This document shows positions 16,571 to 25,191 of a DNA stretch of 38,227 nt, piece after piece. The notes under the pieces were generated by a model that saw nothing but the letters and a program-made list of their open reading frames with translations, had not been told where the DNA came from and made no database searches. This DNA is from Bacteroidota bacterium (GTDB lineage Bacteria > Bacteroidota > Bacteroidia > Cytophagales > UBA9547): assembly GCA_004293915.1 (NCBI GenBank), contig RDZG01000072.1, forward strand, positions 1-38,227, given 5' to 3'. A program made the position numbers and the translations under genes. Numbering within the stretch: position 1 is the stretch's first letter; every line of letters begins with the position of its first letter.

Positions 16571-17002
16571 ATGCCTAAAATTAATTTCTTTCCTGAAAAC
16601 ATAAAATTTGATTTAAAACATAAGACAAAAATCAAAAAATGGATTGCTCAAGTAGCTGGTAATGAAAAATATATCATCGAAAACTTGAATTATATTTTTT
16701 GCTCCGATGCGTATCTTTTAGAAATCAATCAAACGTATTTAAAACACGATACGTTTACTGATATTATTACTTTTGATAATAGCGAATTCGAAAACGAAAT
16801 TATTGGCGATATTTATATTAGTGTTGATCGTGTAAAAGAAAATAGCCAAAAATTGCAACTACTGTTTGAGCAAGAACTGTATCGAGTGATGATACATGGG
16901 CTTTTGCATTTGTGTGGATACAAAGATAAAAAACCTGCTGATAAGCAAAAAATGACCGAAATGGAAGACAAATCGCTTGATTTGTTAGAAATGATCGGCT
17001 AA
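16571..17002 (+). CDS. ybeY: Endoribonuclease / rRNA maturation factor YbeY
   Basis: YbeY is a zinc-dependent single-strand RNA nuclease needed for 16S rRNA 3'-end processing and ribosome quality control. This 143-aa protein has the family's KHDTFTDIITFDN, IIGDIYISVDRV and HGLLHLCGYKD segments. The two first zinc ligands are His109 and His113. The third position, His in the E. coli HGxLHLxGYDH motif, is Asp119 here, a substitution I associate with Bacteroidota homologues. The gene overlaps the convergent oxidoreductase gene by 18 nt at its 3' end. A promoter candidate and a hairpin lie upstream. Confidence 0.93.
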   Translation: MPKINFFPENIKFDLKHKTKIKKWIAQVAGNEKYIIENLNYIFCSDAYLLEINQTYLKHDTFTDIITFDNSEFENEIIGDIYISVDRVKENSQKLQLLFEQELYRVMIHGLLHLCGYKDKKPADKQKMTEMEDKSLDLLEMIG

Positions 17003-18457
17003 TAGTTTGTTGGCAGCAATAATACCACTTAAAGTAACTCCCGGAATTCCCTGTCCGGGATAAGTGCTATCGCCAACAATATATGCTTTGTGGTTATCCA
17101 ACCGATGTTCAACCATTTGCCAAGGTTTGGTTTTCATAAATTGTGGATAGCCGCCTACAAATCCATATTTTCTACCCGTCCATTTTTCCCAATCTTTTGG
17201 AGTAGAAGCGTGCGTATAAATAATGTCATTTCTATCAAAAAAATTTTCTGAAATCAGAAAATCAATAATGAAATTTTCGACTATCGTTTTATCAAAATTT
17301 TCAATGCTTAAATTAAGATTTTCCCAATGTGTACTTACCGAAGCCACCATTTGGTTTTCTATATCGGCACGGTTTGTGCTTGTGTTTGCAGATAGGCTTA
17401 CAAAAATAGTTTGGGCATTAATATAAGGCAATGGTTTGGGCAAATGAAGCTGATAATGAATGGTTTGGTATTCTTTTTTTCGCCAAAAACCAATTCCCAT
17501 CTGAAAAGCAGAATTGAGTTTTTCAGATTTCAAAATTTTGTTTTTAAATTTATTTTGCTTGCTGTTTTTATAAATCTCAATGGTATTATTTAGTGGAATT
17601 CCGCTAATAAAATAGCGTGATTTATATTCGTTTTTTTGTGTTTTGATGTGATAAATATCATTATGAAAATCGACATTTTCGATTTTTTCTTTGTAAATAA
17701 TTTCTCCATTTTTTGATAAAATATAATCTAAAATTGGATTTATAAGTTCTATCATGCCGCCATCCAAATAATAGTTTCCATAATTGGTATAGCAAAGCGA
17801 AGCCGCACCAAAAAGTGCATTAACTTCGTGCATATTATTTTGTGCTGTTATCAAAAGTTGTGCATTGATAAAATCTATAAACTCTTGATTATGATTTAGT
17901 TTGCGTTTTTTTATTAATGCAGCGATTGAAGTAAAAACATATGGTAAAAATTTTATCTGATTAATATTGAGTTTTGAAATTGAGTGTAAAAAATCACTCA
18001 AGTTGCCAAACGGAAATCGAGTTTGTTGGAGCGAAGTTTGCCATACAAATTGGCTAATTTTAAAACATTCGAGCCAAAATTCTTTTTGATTTTGTTTTCC
18101 AAAAACTCGTTCAGCTTCGCAAATCCATTGATTGATGTCTTCAAACCGATTAATAGTTTTGCCGTTTTTGAGTCTTACTTGCATAGGCAAATCGAGCTTT
18201 TTGGCATTTAGTTCCACACCTATTTCGTTTAAAAGAAAACGCAAAGGTTGGTTTTTATCCAATCCAACAAGTGTTGTGGCTCCTGATTCGAACACAAATC
18301 CTTTTCGCCAATAGCTACTTGTGCAGCCTCCTGGCAAATAATTTTGCTCAATAATTAATACATTTAAGCCTTTTTTAGCCAATAATGCAGCAGCTGAAAG
18401 GCTTCCCATTCCGCTACCAGCAATAATAACATCATATATTTTTTCTGAATTATTCAC
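16985..18457 (-). CDS. CrtI/CrtISO-like FAD-dependent oxidoreductase (carotenoid or retinol type)
   Basis: The 490-aa protein is a phytoene-desaturase superfamily member. The N-terminal dinucleotide-binding motif GSGMGSLSAAALLAKKG with IIEQNYLPGG binds FAD. The C-terminal motif GDSTYPGQGIPGVTLSG is that of carotenoid isomerases, C-3',4' desaturases and retinol saturases rather than of CrtI itself. The substrate is likely a polyene or other lipid-soluble molecule at the membrane, but no crtB or other carotenoid gene is in the window, so this is open. It lies 91 nt downstream of tag on the same strand and overlaps ybeY tail to tail. Confidence 0.88.
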   Translation of the reverse strand: MNNSEKIYDVIIAGSGMGSLSAAALLAKKGLNVLIIEQNYLPGGCTSSYWRKGFVFESGATTLVGLDKNQPLRFLLNEIGVELNAKKLDLPMQVRLKNGKTINRFEDINQWICEAERVFGKQNQKEFWLECFKISQFVWQTSLQQTRFPFGNLSDFLHSISKLNINQIKFLPYVFTSIAALIKKRKLNHNQEFIDFINAQLLITAQNNMHEVNALFGAASLCYTNYGNYYLDGGMIELINPILDYILSKNGEIIYKEKIENVDFHNDIYHIKTQKNEYKSRYFISGIPLNNTIEIYKNSKQNKFKNKILKSEKLNSAFQMGIGFWRKKEYQTIHYQLHLPKPLPYINAQTIFVSLSANTSTNRADIENQMVASVSTHWENLNLSIENFDKTIVENFIIDFLISENFFDRNDIIYTHASTPKDWEKWTGRKYGFVGGYPQFMKTKPWQMVEHRLDNHKAYIVGDSTYPGQGIPGVTLSGIIAANKLLADHF

Positions 18458-18548
18458 TAAAACAAGAAGAGTTTAGTTAAAGAATTAAAAAATGGATATA
18501 ATTGTTTTAGCAAAAAAATAAAACACATCTGTTTAAATTTTGGCTTTA

Positions 18549-19112
18549 TTATTTTTTTGCCAAAAAGCAATTTTCTTCATGGTCGATTACCATCCCAACG
18601 GCTTGCATATAAGCATAGCAAATGGTTGAACCCACAAACTTAAAGCCTCGTTTCAGTAAATCTTTGCTCATAGCATCCGATTCTGGTGTGCGAGTTGGCG
18701 CATCTCGATACGATTTCCACGTATTTTTAATGGTTTTGTGGTTTACAAATTTCCAAATATAGGTATCAAAACTACCAAATTCTTTTTGTATAGCTAAAAA
18801 ACATTTAGCATTTATAATAGTAGAATTAATCTTTAATTTATTCCTAATTATACCCGGATTTTGCAATAATTCTTCGATTTTTGCTTCGTCATATTGGCTT
18901 ATTTTTTTGGCATCAAAATTATCAAAAGCCAATAAATAATTATTTCTCTTTTTTAGAACAGTAATCCAACTCAAACCAGCCTGAGCACCTTCTAAAATTA
19001 GCATTTCAAACAAATGTCTGTCATCGTGAACGGCTTGTCCCCATTCAAAATCATGGTAATCGATATAAATTTGGTCTGATGTACACCAGCCGCATCTGTG
19101 TTTAGAGTCCAT
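18549..19112 (-). CDS. tag: DNA-3-methyladenine glycosylase I
   Basis: Tag excises 3-methyladenine from alkylated DNA in base-excision repair. The 187-aa protein is full length. It shows the opening RCGWCTSDQIYIDYHDFEWG, the core LFEMLILEGAQAGLSWITVLKKR, and the carboxy-terminal RGFKFVGSTICYAYMQAVGMV. The zinc site can be assigned to the Cys in RCGWC, the His in YHDFEWG, and the H-x3-C in DHEENC near the C-terminus. The gene starts 3 nt after the stop of the beta-mannosidase at 19116, so both are probably on one transcript, an odd pairing of repair and glycan functions. Confidence 0.96.
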   Translation of the reverse strand: MDSKHRCGWCTSDQIYIDYHDFEWGQAVHDDRHLFEMLILEGAQAGLSWITVLKKRNNYLLAFDNFDAKKISQYDEAKIEELLQNPGIIRNKLKINSTIINAKCFLAIQKEFGSFDTYIWKFVNHKTIKNTWKSYRDAPTRTPESDAMSKDLLKRGFKFVGSTICYAYMQAVGMVIDHEENCFLAKK

Positions 19113-19115
19113 TAC

Positions 19116-21728
19116 TTACAACGTATTTGCCAAAGATTTTATCGTTAGATTTTGCTCAAGTTTGCGAAGTTCTTTGCAATTAGTAACTTTAATTGTTTTA
19201 GTAGTATTTGGTAACAAATCAAAATAATTGTCCGAGAAAAAACATTCATCGGCATCGTGTTTAAGGTAAACCCCTGACGCAAAGCTGTTTGAACTCAATT
19301 CGATTTCTATTCCTCCATCTTCAGTTTGTCTTATTTTTTTAGAAATAGTTGGCATTTCTATTTTTAAATCTTTTGGTTCTAAGAAGTGCAAAATATTTTG
19401 AGTTAAAACTTCGCCATTATTATTTTTTGCATACACATATAATAGTGTTTTTGATTTATCAACTTTTGCCAAAAGTTCATCTGTATTTTTTGTAAATGCG
19501 TGTGTGTTTGCATTTTGTTCAGCCACAATTGGTGTTTCTGCTGTTGCAAGTACATTGCCAGAAAAATCCATTAATTTATATCCAACTTTGAGTTCTACAT
19601 CAACTAATTTATCTGACAAAATACTAATATCAACTAAATTGCCCATTAGCTTTGGATAAATTACTAAATCTTCGTAAGCTTTTTTTACGGCATAATGTGC
19701 TGCCTTCCAACGATAATAATAATCGATACTAGACCACGACATGGTGGGCCAACAATCGTCTATTTGCCAATAAAGAGAACCCCAACAATAAGGTTTGTGG
19801 CTTCGGTGTCCTTCAATAATATCTTTTAAACCTTTTGCTTGCACCATTTGGCTCAAATACACAAAATCAGTTAAGTTTTTTGGCGTTTTGTAATACATAT
19901 TAATATATGCCAATATCATATCGTTGCCATTAAAAATATTTCCTTTTGCATCCTTAGGTCTGAAATCCATAGTACTTCTTTGTTTGTAATCAAAAATGGG
20001 TGAGTCATAAGATGTATCTGTTTTGGTAGCAAAAGATTGCATAGTTTTAGTTTCTGGGTATGATTGTAAACCATATTCGCTTATAAAACGCTGTTTTCTC
20101 GAAATCAAATCTTTGAATGATGCTTGTCCAAACCAAATCCACCAATCGTGTACATCGCCACTTTTTTCGTTTGGCAATTCGTTAAAAACATATCCGCTGC
20201 CAGGCGAAGAGGGCCAATAGGCTCTTGTGCTATCGTTTTGTTTTATAGCATTTGGAATCAAATCGTAAAATATTTTCATATACGTTTTCATAATATCTGT
20301 TGAATCTGAGGCGTTTAGTTTGTATTTTTTTTGCAAACCCCAACCATACCAAGCCACCATGTTTTCGTTGTTTCCGCACCATAATGCCAACGATGGATGC
20401 TGTCTAAGTCTTTTTACATTGTAATCAAATTCGGATTTTAAGTTTAATAAATGCGAACTATCGCCAGGCGACATGCTGCAAGCAAACATAAAATCTTGCC
20501 ATACTAAAATGCCTTTTTTATCACATAAGTCATAAAACTCATTGTTTTCATAAATTGCCCCACCCCAAACTCTAAGCATATTCATGTTTGCATCTGTGGC
20601 TGATTTTAGCACTTTTTCGTATCTTTCAGTGTTTATGTCTGTTAAAATATTATCAGAAGGAATGTAATTAGAGCCTTTCATAAAAATATCTACACCATTT
20701 ACTCTGAATTTGAATGATTTTCCAAGCGAATCTTTTTCTTGAACCAATTCAATTTTTCTGATACCAATTTTTTTATCTACTTCGTGCATCAAATTGTTTT
20801 GAAAAAATAATTTTGCTTTTATAGCATATAGCGGTTGTTCGCCATAACCATTTGGCCACCAAATTTTTGGATTCATAATGTCAAAATTTACTTTAACTTT
20901 ATTAAATCCTTTTTTCAAAAACATTTTTTTGGTTATCACAACTCTGTCTTCCACATTTAATTGCAACAAAGCTTCGCCTTTTTTGGCAGCTATAATTTCG
21001 ATTTGGGCATCGTAATTGGCTTTTATTTTTGTTACCGATTGTAGTTCAAAATAAGTATCAGAAATATGTGCTGCCTCCCACGAACGCAAAATAATTGGTC
21101 GCCAAATACCAGCAGTTACAATTCTTGGTCCCCAATCCCATCCATAATGATAAGGTGCTTTGCGTGTAAATACACTTGTTTTTTTGTCAGTATCAGCAAG
21201 TTCGTTCACAGCAGGTATCAAATAAGGACTTTTTTTGAGTTTTTCCATTCCCAATCTAGTAGCTGATCTAAAAATTATGCGTAACTCATTTTCGCCACTT
21301 TTAATATGTTTTTTACAGTTTACCAAATAGGAAATAAACATATTGTCTGTTTTTTGAATCAATACATTGTTAAGGTAAATTTCTGTATAAGTATCAAGTC
21401 CTTTAAAATCGAGTTCTAGATGATGCTTTTTTAGTTCCTCATCCGAAACTGTAAATGTGGTTTTGTATTCCCAATCGGCATTTTCGAGTGCAATGCTTTG
21501 TTTTTCGTTATCAAAAAGTAATGGATTATCTAATTTTTTGTTAGCGACTAAATCGCTTTGAACCACTCCCGGAACTTTTGCCGAAAGCCATTCTTCGGTA
21601 TCTAATTTTCTAAATTGCCAGTTTTGGTTTAGTTCTCTTTCTACAAAAGTGGCTGGGTTTTGATGTTTCCAAAAATAAGGAATAGCTATTGTGCTAAATA
21701 TCAATAAACTAAATATAAATCCTCTCAT
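19116..21728 (-). CDS. GH2 beta-mannosidase (870 aa)
   Basis: This is a full-length family 2 glycoside hydrolase with an N-terminal signal/anchor segment (GFIFSLLIFSTIAIPYFW), a sugar-binding domain, an Ig-like domain, a TIM barrel and C-terminal beta domains. Beta-mannosidase hallmarks are HYGWDWGPRIVTAGIWRPI, PKIWWPNGYGEQPLY and FMKGSNYIPSD. The acid/base is Glu455 in WCGNNENM and the nucleophile is Glu551 in ISEYGLQSYPE. LYWQIDDCWPTMSWSSIDYY also fits the family. It is probably periplasmic or membrane-tethered and trims terminal beta-mannose. It is a distant paralogue of the 771-aa enzyme at 14120. It heads a minus-strand run with tag and the CrtI-like gene and is divergent from the deacetylase at 21855. 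Confidence 0.94.
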   Translation of the reverse strand: MRGFIFSLLIFSTIAIPYFWKHQNPATFVERELNQNWQFRKLDTEEWLSAKVPGVVQSDLVANKKLDNPLLFDNEKQSIALENADWEYKTTFTVSDEELKKHHLELDFKGLDTYTEIYLNNVLIQKTDNMFISYLVNCKKHIKSGENELRIIFRSATRLGMEKLKKSPYLIPAVNELADTDKKTSVFTRKAPYHYGWDWGPRIVTAGIWRPIILRSWEAAHISDTYFELQSVTKIKANYDAQIEIIAAKKGEALLQLNVEDRVVITKKMFLKKGFNKVKVNFDIMNPKIWWPNGYGEQPLYAIKAKLFFQNNLMHEVDKKIGIRKIELVQEKDSLGKSFKFRVNGVDIFMKGSNYIPSDNILTDINTERYEKVLKSATDANMNMLRVWGGAIYENNEFYDLCDKKGILVWQDFMFACSMSPGDSSHLLNLKSEFDYNVKRLRQHPSLALWCGNNENMVAWYGWGLQKKYKLNASDSTDIMKTYMKIFYDLIPNAIKQNDSTRAYWPSSPGSGYVFNELPNEKSGDVHDWWIWFGQASFKDLISRKQRFISEYGLQSYPETKTMQSFATKTDTSYDSPIFDYKQRSTMDFRPKDAKGNIFNGNDMILAYINMYYKTPKNLTDFVYLSQMVQAKGLKDIIEGHRSHKPYCWGSLYWQIDDCWPTMSWSSIDYYYRWKAAHYAVKKAYEDLVIYPKLMGNLVDISILSDKLVDVELKVGYKLMDFSGNVLATAETPIVAEQNANTHAFTKNTDELLAKVDKSKTLLYVYAKNNNGEVLTQNILHFLEPKDLKIEMPTISKKIRQTEDGGIEIELSSNSFASGVYLKHDADECFFSDNYFDLLPNTTKTIKVTNCKELRKLEQNLTIKSLANTL

Positions 21729-21854
21729 AACATTAAAATATTAACTATGCGTAATTTTTAAGGTAAAATTACACTAAAATACGAATCAAACTAGTTATTA
21801 GTTATTTTTTTAAAATAATATAATTATTATTACAAAAATTTATAATATTCTGAT

Positions 21855-22706
21855 ATGAAAAAGTGTATTTTTATAACGTTACTTTTGGTTCAGCAATTTA
21901 TTTTTGGACAAAAAAATACAATTGAACTTATCGTTAGAGCCGATGATATTGGCTTTTGCCATGCTGTAAATGAGGCTTGTATAAAAACTTATAAACAAGG
22001 AATTGCAAAATCTGTAGAAATTTTGGTGCCTTCGCCATGGTTTATGGAATCGGTAATGATGCTAAAAGATAATCCGGGTTTTGACGTTGGCATACATTTA
22101 TGTTTAACCAGCGAATGGGTAAATTTAAAATGGCGACCAATGACACACGCTGTTAGTTTGACAAATTCTGATGGCTATTTTTGCCCATTTGTTTGGGTAA
22201 ATGATGGTTTTCCAAAAAATCAAGGTTATTTTTTATTAGAAAACAAAGTTGAAATCGTGGAAGTTGAAAAAGAATTTCGTACTCAAATTGAAACTGCTCG
22301 AAAATATTTGCCAACAGTTTCTCATCTATCGGCTCACATGGGTTGCATAGATGCAAATGAAGAGATTAAAGCATTGATTTTGAGGCTTTCAAAAGAGTAT
22401 AATTTGCCAATAAATATGCCAGAAGACATCAAATGGTTAAATTGGGGAATTAGTGATGAAAAAGATAAAAAAACGGCTATAAATAGATTTGTAGAAAAGT
22501 TAAAAGCTTTACAATCAGGTAGATATATGTGTGTGGAACATCCTGGATTTTATACTGATGAAATGCGAAGCATTTACACAAAAAAAGGCGAAAATGTGGC
22601 TTTACAACGTCAGTTTGTAACCGATGTTTGGACTAGCCCAGAAGTAATGAAAGTAATAAAAGATAAAAAAATAAAATTATTATCAGTTGGTGAAGTATTG
22701 AAATAA
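21855..22706 (+). CDS. ChbG/YdjC-like carbohydrate deacetylase, secreted
   Basis: A signal peptide (CIFITLLLVQQFIFGQ) precedes a YdjC/ChbG domain of about 265 aa. The family is a metal-dependent deacetylase group with a TIM-barrel-like fold acting on N-acetylated sugars such as chitooligosaccharides. Metal-site candidates are Asp30/Asp31 in RADDIGF, the His in GIHLCLTSEW and the His pair in SHLSAHMGC; CVEHPGFYTDEM is also conserved. The substrate is unknown. Divergent orientation from the beta-mannosidase across a 126-nt gap suggests a shared role in glycan trimming. It is convergent with the PspC gene, with only 10 nt between the stops. Confidence 0.88.
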   Translation: MKKCIFITLLLVQQFIFGQKNTIELIVRADDIGFCHAVNEACIKTYKQGIAKSVEILVPSPWFMESVMMLKDNPGFDVGIHLCLTSEWVNLKWRPMTHAVSLTNSDGYFCPFVWVNDGFPKNQGYFLLENKVEIVEVEKEFRTQIETARKYLPTVSHLSAHMGCIDANEEIKALILRLSKEYNLPINMPEDIKWLNWGISDEKDKKTAINRFVEKLKALQSGRYMCVEHPGFYTDEMRSIYTKKGENVALQRQFVTDVWTSPEVMKVIKDKKIKLLSVGEVLK

Positions 22707-22726
22707 AAAAAGGATTTTATAAATCC
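22705..22726 (-). terminator. Intrinsic terminator of the PspC gene
   Basis: On the minus strand, GGATTT-ATA-AAATCC (22726 to 22712) is a 6-bp stem with a 3-nt loop followed by seven T residues. The stem includes the TAA stop codon of the PspC-domain gene (22719-22717), and the T-run overlaps the stop codon of the convergent deacetylase gene. Confidence 0.55.
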
Positions 22727-22947
22727 CAAATGGTATTTTTTCTTAATCTAAAATATTTTTTGATGTTCATCAAAAAACCTAAAGCCAAATAAATGATAAC
22801 AGGTGAGCCTTTGGCAATAAACGAAGCATAAATAAAAAAAATGCGAATTTTTCCAGAAGAAACTCCCCAAATATCACCCCAATAGCTACAAATGCCAAAA
22901 GATTGGTGTTCAAAAAATGTTATTATTTTATCGAAATAAGTGAACAT
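22717..22947 (-). CDS. PspC-domain small membrane protein
   Basis: This 76-aa protein has one PspC-type unit: a short N-terminal region (FGICSYWGDIWGVSSGKIRIFFIYAS), where the G-V-C-x-x-A/W...R-l-f/i pattern of the family is recognisable, followed by a hydrophobic segment (GSPVIIYLALGFLM) and a basic tail (IKKYFRLRKN). PspC proteins sit in the inner membrane and are linked to envelope stress responses. No pspA is present here. A complete -33/-7 promoter lies upstream and a terminator overlaps the stop codon, so it looks like a one-gene unit. Confidence 0.8.
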   Translation of the reverse strand: MFTYFDKIITFFEHQSFGICSYWGDIWGVSSGKIRIFFIYASFIAKGSPVIIYLALGFLMNIKKYFRLRKNTIWDL

Positions 22948-22984
22948 TCCTACTTTTTATAAATTTTAATGCAATAATTTTTAT

Positions 22985-23015
22985 CAAATTTAGTTAGAAT
23001 TATAAATATTCCAAA
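22985..23015 (-). promoter_or_regulatory. Promoter of PspC gene (TTTG-N19-TAAATTTG)
   Basis: On the minus strand, TTTG (23015-23012) is followed after 19 nt by TAAATTTG (22992-22985). This is a full match to the Bacteroidota -33/-7 consensus and one of the best in the window. The leader to the ATG at 22947 would be about 30 nt. It is back to back with the promoter candidate at 23025. Confidence 0.65.
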
Positions 23016-23024
23016 ATGCTTGTG

Positions 23025-23032
23025 TAATTTTG
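23025..23032 (+). promoter_or_regulatory. -7 element TAATTTTG upstream of OmpA/TPR lipoprotein
   Basis: TAATTTTG matches TAnnTTTG and lies 32 nt before the ATG at 23065. No TTTG at the right spacing was found upstream. Together with 22985-23015 it makes a compact divergent promoter region. Confidence 0.45.
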
Positions 23033-23064
23033 AGTATTGATTTAACCTTTTACATCATAATATT

Positions 23065-24855
23065 ATGACAAAAATCCATTTTTATTTTTCAACAGTAATG
23101 GTTGGAATTTTTCTTGCAGGTTGTTCGGCTGTAGATATGAAAAAATTAGCCAAAGAACAAAAACTGACTGTAAATCCAAGTCCGTTGGAATTGCATGGCG
23201 ATTCGGTAAAGTTTGATATTTCGTGTATTGTGCCAGTTAAAATGCTTAAGAAAAACAAAAAATATGTTATCACAACTACATATCGTTCGCTCGATCAAAA
23301 AAACACACTCGGAGTGATGACTTTTGATAGCAAAGATTTTCCGTTTGCAGCAACTCAGCCGCCAACTTTGACTAAAAAATTCGCCTTTTTATATAACAAA
23401 AAACTAAACCGTGGCGATTTGTTTATCATGGGTCAAATGCTAAATATAAACAATACAGGTAAAAAAACTCCTGAAATTGATATTGCAAAAGGTATAATCA
23501 CAACTTCGCAATTGGTAAAAGATGTTTTCCCAGTTGCTTATGCCGATCATGGTTATGATAGCCGCGAACAACTTATTCCAAATTCGATAGATTTCTTTTT
23601 CGACAAACGCATTTCTAAGCTCAATGTGAAAGAAACAAAAACAAATAGAGGTAAGTATTTCGAAAAATTTATTTCCGATAAATATGTAACCCGAACCGTA
23701 AATATTATTGGTACACATTCGCCAGAAGGTGCAGAAACTGTAAACGAAAGACTTTCGGAAGAAAGAGCTATTTCGATCGAAAAATATTATCGCCAAATGA
23801 TGAAAAAATTTGATTATGGCGATAAAGGCGATTCTATTTCGTTTATTATTAAAGGAAAAGTAAAAGATTGGGCTGATTTTAAAGACAAACTAGCAGAAAA
23901 TAAAACATTGCCCGATTCTGCAAAAACAACTATTTTGAGTATTATAGATGGTGAACAAGGTACTTTTAGAGAAAAAGAATTACGCCTACAAAGTTTGAAA
24001 TCATACAAAATTGTTGAAAAAGAAATTTATCCATTTTTGCGAAATGCTCGCACCGAAGTTTATACCGTAAAACCCAAAAAATCGGATGCTGAAATATTTT
24101 TGATTGCCAAAAAAATCGCAAACAACAGCAATTTAAAAACAGACACACTTTCGGCTGCCGAATTGCTTTATTCTGCCACACTTACACCTTTGCCAGACGA
24201 AAAAGAGGCTATATATTTGGCTGCAACCAAAAAACTCGATTCGTTTGAAGCACACAACAATTTGGGTGCATTGTATCTCGAAAAAGCATTGAAAGAAAAT
24301 AATAAAACTACAAAAGCAACTTTAATTGAAAATGCACTTTCGCAATTTAAAATTGCAAATAATAAAATGGAATCTGGCGTTTCGTTGCTCAATATTTCTA
24401 CTTGCAAATTGCTTTTGAATGATATTGATGGTGCAAAAGAAGCAGCAGCAAGTGCAAAAACAAAAGAAGCAAATGCCGATGTAACCAAAGGTGTAAATGC
24501 TGTGCAAGGAGTTTTGGATATAAAAGCAGGAAAATACGATGCAGCATTATCAAACTTGGCTGCTGCAGGAACAGAACCTAATGTGCTGTATAACAAAGCA
24601 TTGGCATCGCTTTTGAAAAAAGATTTTACAGCTGCCAAAACTGCCTTTGAAGATGCAATTCAGGCTGATGATAAAAACAGTTTAGCCTATTATTGTGCAG
24701 CTGTTACAGCTTCTCGCTCTGGCGATGTAGAAACTGTAAATCGTTTTTTGAAAAAAGCCTTTGCCATTGATTCAAAATTAAAAAACAGATGTGTCGAAGA
24801 TCTTGAGTTTATATCTTGGAGAGAAAATGATAGATATAAAGATGCCTTGAAGTAA
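23065..24855 (+). CDS. Outer-membrane lipoprotein with OmpA-like domain and TPR repeats
   Basis: This 596-aa protein has a clear lipoprotein signal: LAGC with the lipidated cysteine at residue 20. Next comes a beta-rich domain of about 170 aa, then an OmpA-C-like segment (about 160-240; VNIIGTHSPEGAETVNERLSEERAISIEKYY) that could bind peptidoglycan, and finally Ala-rich TPR repeats (about 340-590), for example AHNNLGALYLEKALKEN and DDKNSLAYYCAAVTASRSGD. It is probably an envelope scaffold. Bacteroidota encode related OmpA/TPR proteins, some tied to type IX secretion, but here the order is OmpA-like then TPR, and I cannot assign a named component. It has its own -7 box upstream; the MNT gene starts 30 nt downstream. 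Confidence 0.75.
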   Translation: MTKIHFYFSTVMVGIFLAGCSAVDMKKLAKEQKLTVNPSPLELHGDSVKFDISCIVPVKMLKKNKKYVITTTYRSLDQKNTLGVMTFDSKDFPFAATQPPTLTKKFAFLYNKKLNRGDLFIMGQMLNINNTGKKTPEIDIAKGIITTSQLVKDVFPVAYADHGYDSREQLIPNSIDFFFDKRISKLNVKETKTNRGKYFEKFISDKYVTRTVNIIGTHSPEGAETVNERLSEERAISIEKYYRQMMKKFDYGDKGDSISFIIKGKVKDWADFKDKLAENKTLPDSAKTTILSIIDGEQGTFREKELRLQSLKSYKIVEKEIYPFLRNARTEVYTVKPKKSDAEIFLIAKKIANNSNLKTDTLSAAELLYSATLTPLPDEKEAIYLAATKKLDSFEAHNNLGALYLEKALKENNKTTKATLIENALSQFKIANNKMESGVSLLNISTCKLLLNDIDGAKEAAASAKTKEANADVTKGVNAVQGVLDIKAGKYDAALSNLAAAGTEPNVLYNKALASLLKKDFTAAKTAFEDAIQADDKNSLAYYCAAVTASRSGDVETVNRFLKKAFAIDSKLKNRCVEDLEFISWRENDRYKDALK

Positions 24856-24885
24856 AATACATTTTCATACTATTTGATAGTTAAT

Positions 24886-25191
24886 ATGAATAAAATTTTG
24901 GTTGATAATATAGATGAACTAAAGCAACTTTGTGCATATTATAGTGTTACAAAAATGTATGCTTTTGGGTCGGTATGCACAGATAGGTTTAATGAAAAAA
25001 GCGATATCGATATATTAATTACTTTTGATAATTTGTCTATCGAAAAATACACAGATAATTACTTTGATTTGCACGAAAAACTAGAAAATTTGTTTGCTCG
25101 AAAAATTGATTTATTGACAGAAAAATCGCTTTCAAATCCATATTTTATCCAAAAAATTGAGCAAACAAAACAGTTGATTTATGGAGCTTGA
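24886..25191 (+). CDS. MNT-type nucleotidyltransferase antitoxin (MntA-like)
   Basis: This small DNA-polymerase-beta-fold nucleotidyltransferase of 101 aa starts at the ATG at 24886; the frame is open from a TTG at 24874. The signature GS-x10-D-x-D is exact: Gly28-Ser29 in YAFGSVCTDR and Asp40/Asp42 in SDIDILITF. In characterised HEPN-MNT pairs the antitoxin AMPylates a tyrosine on the HEPN toxin and so silences it. The gene overlaps the downstream HEPN gene by 11 nt, showing tight coupling. The antitoxin is encoded first, the reverse of some described pairs. Confidence 0.9.
   Translation: MNKILVDNIDELKQLCAYYSVTKMYAFGSVCTDRFNEKSDIDILITFDNLSIEKYTDNYFDLHEKLENLFARKIDLLTEKSLSNPYFIQKIEQTKQLIYGA

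Noticed and set aside
16571-17002. YbeY as inactive because the third zinc histidine is Asp119
   Set aside because: The rest of the motif is intact and I recall the GYKD form as normal in Bacteroidota, so it is not evidence of loss of function.
14120-21728. The two beta-mannosidases as an inverted duplication
   Set aside because: The proteins differ in length and most sequence and share only family motifs, so they are old paralogues rather than a recent duplication.
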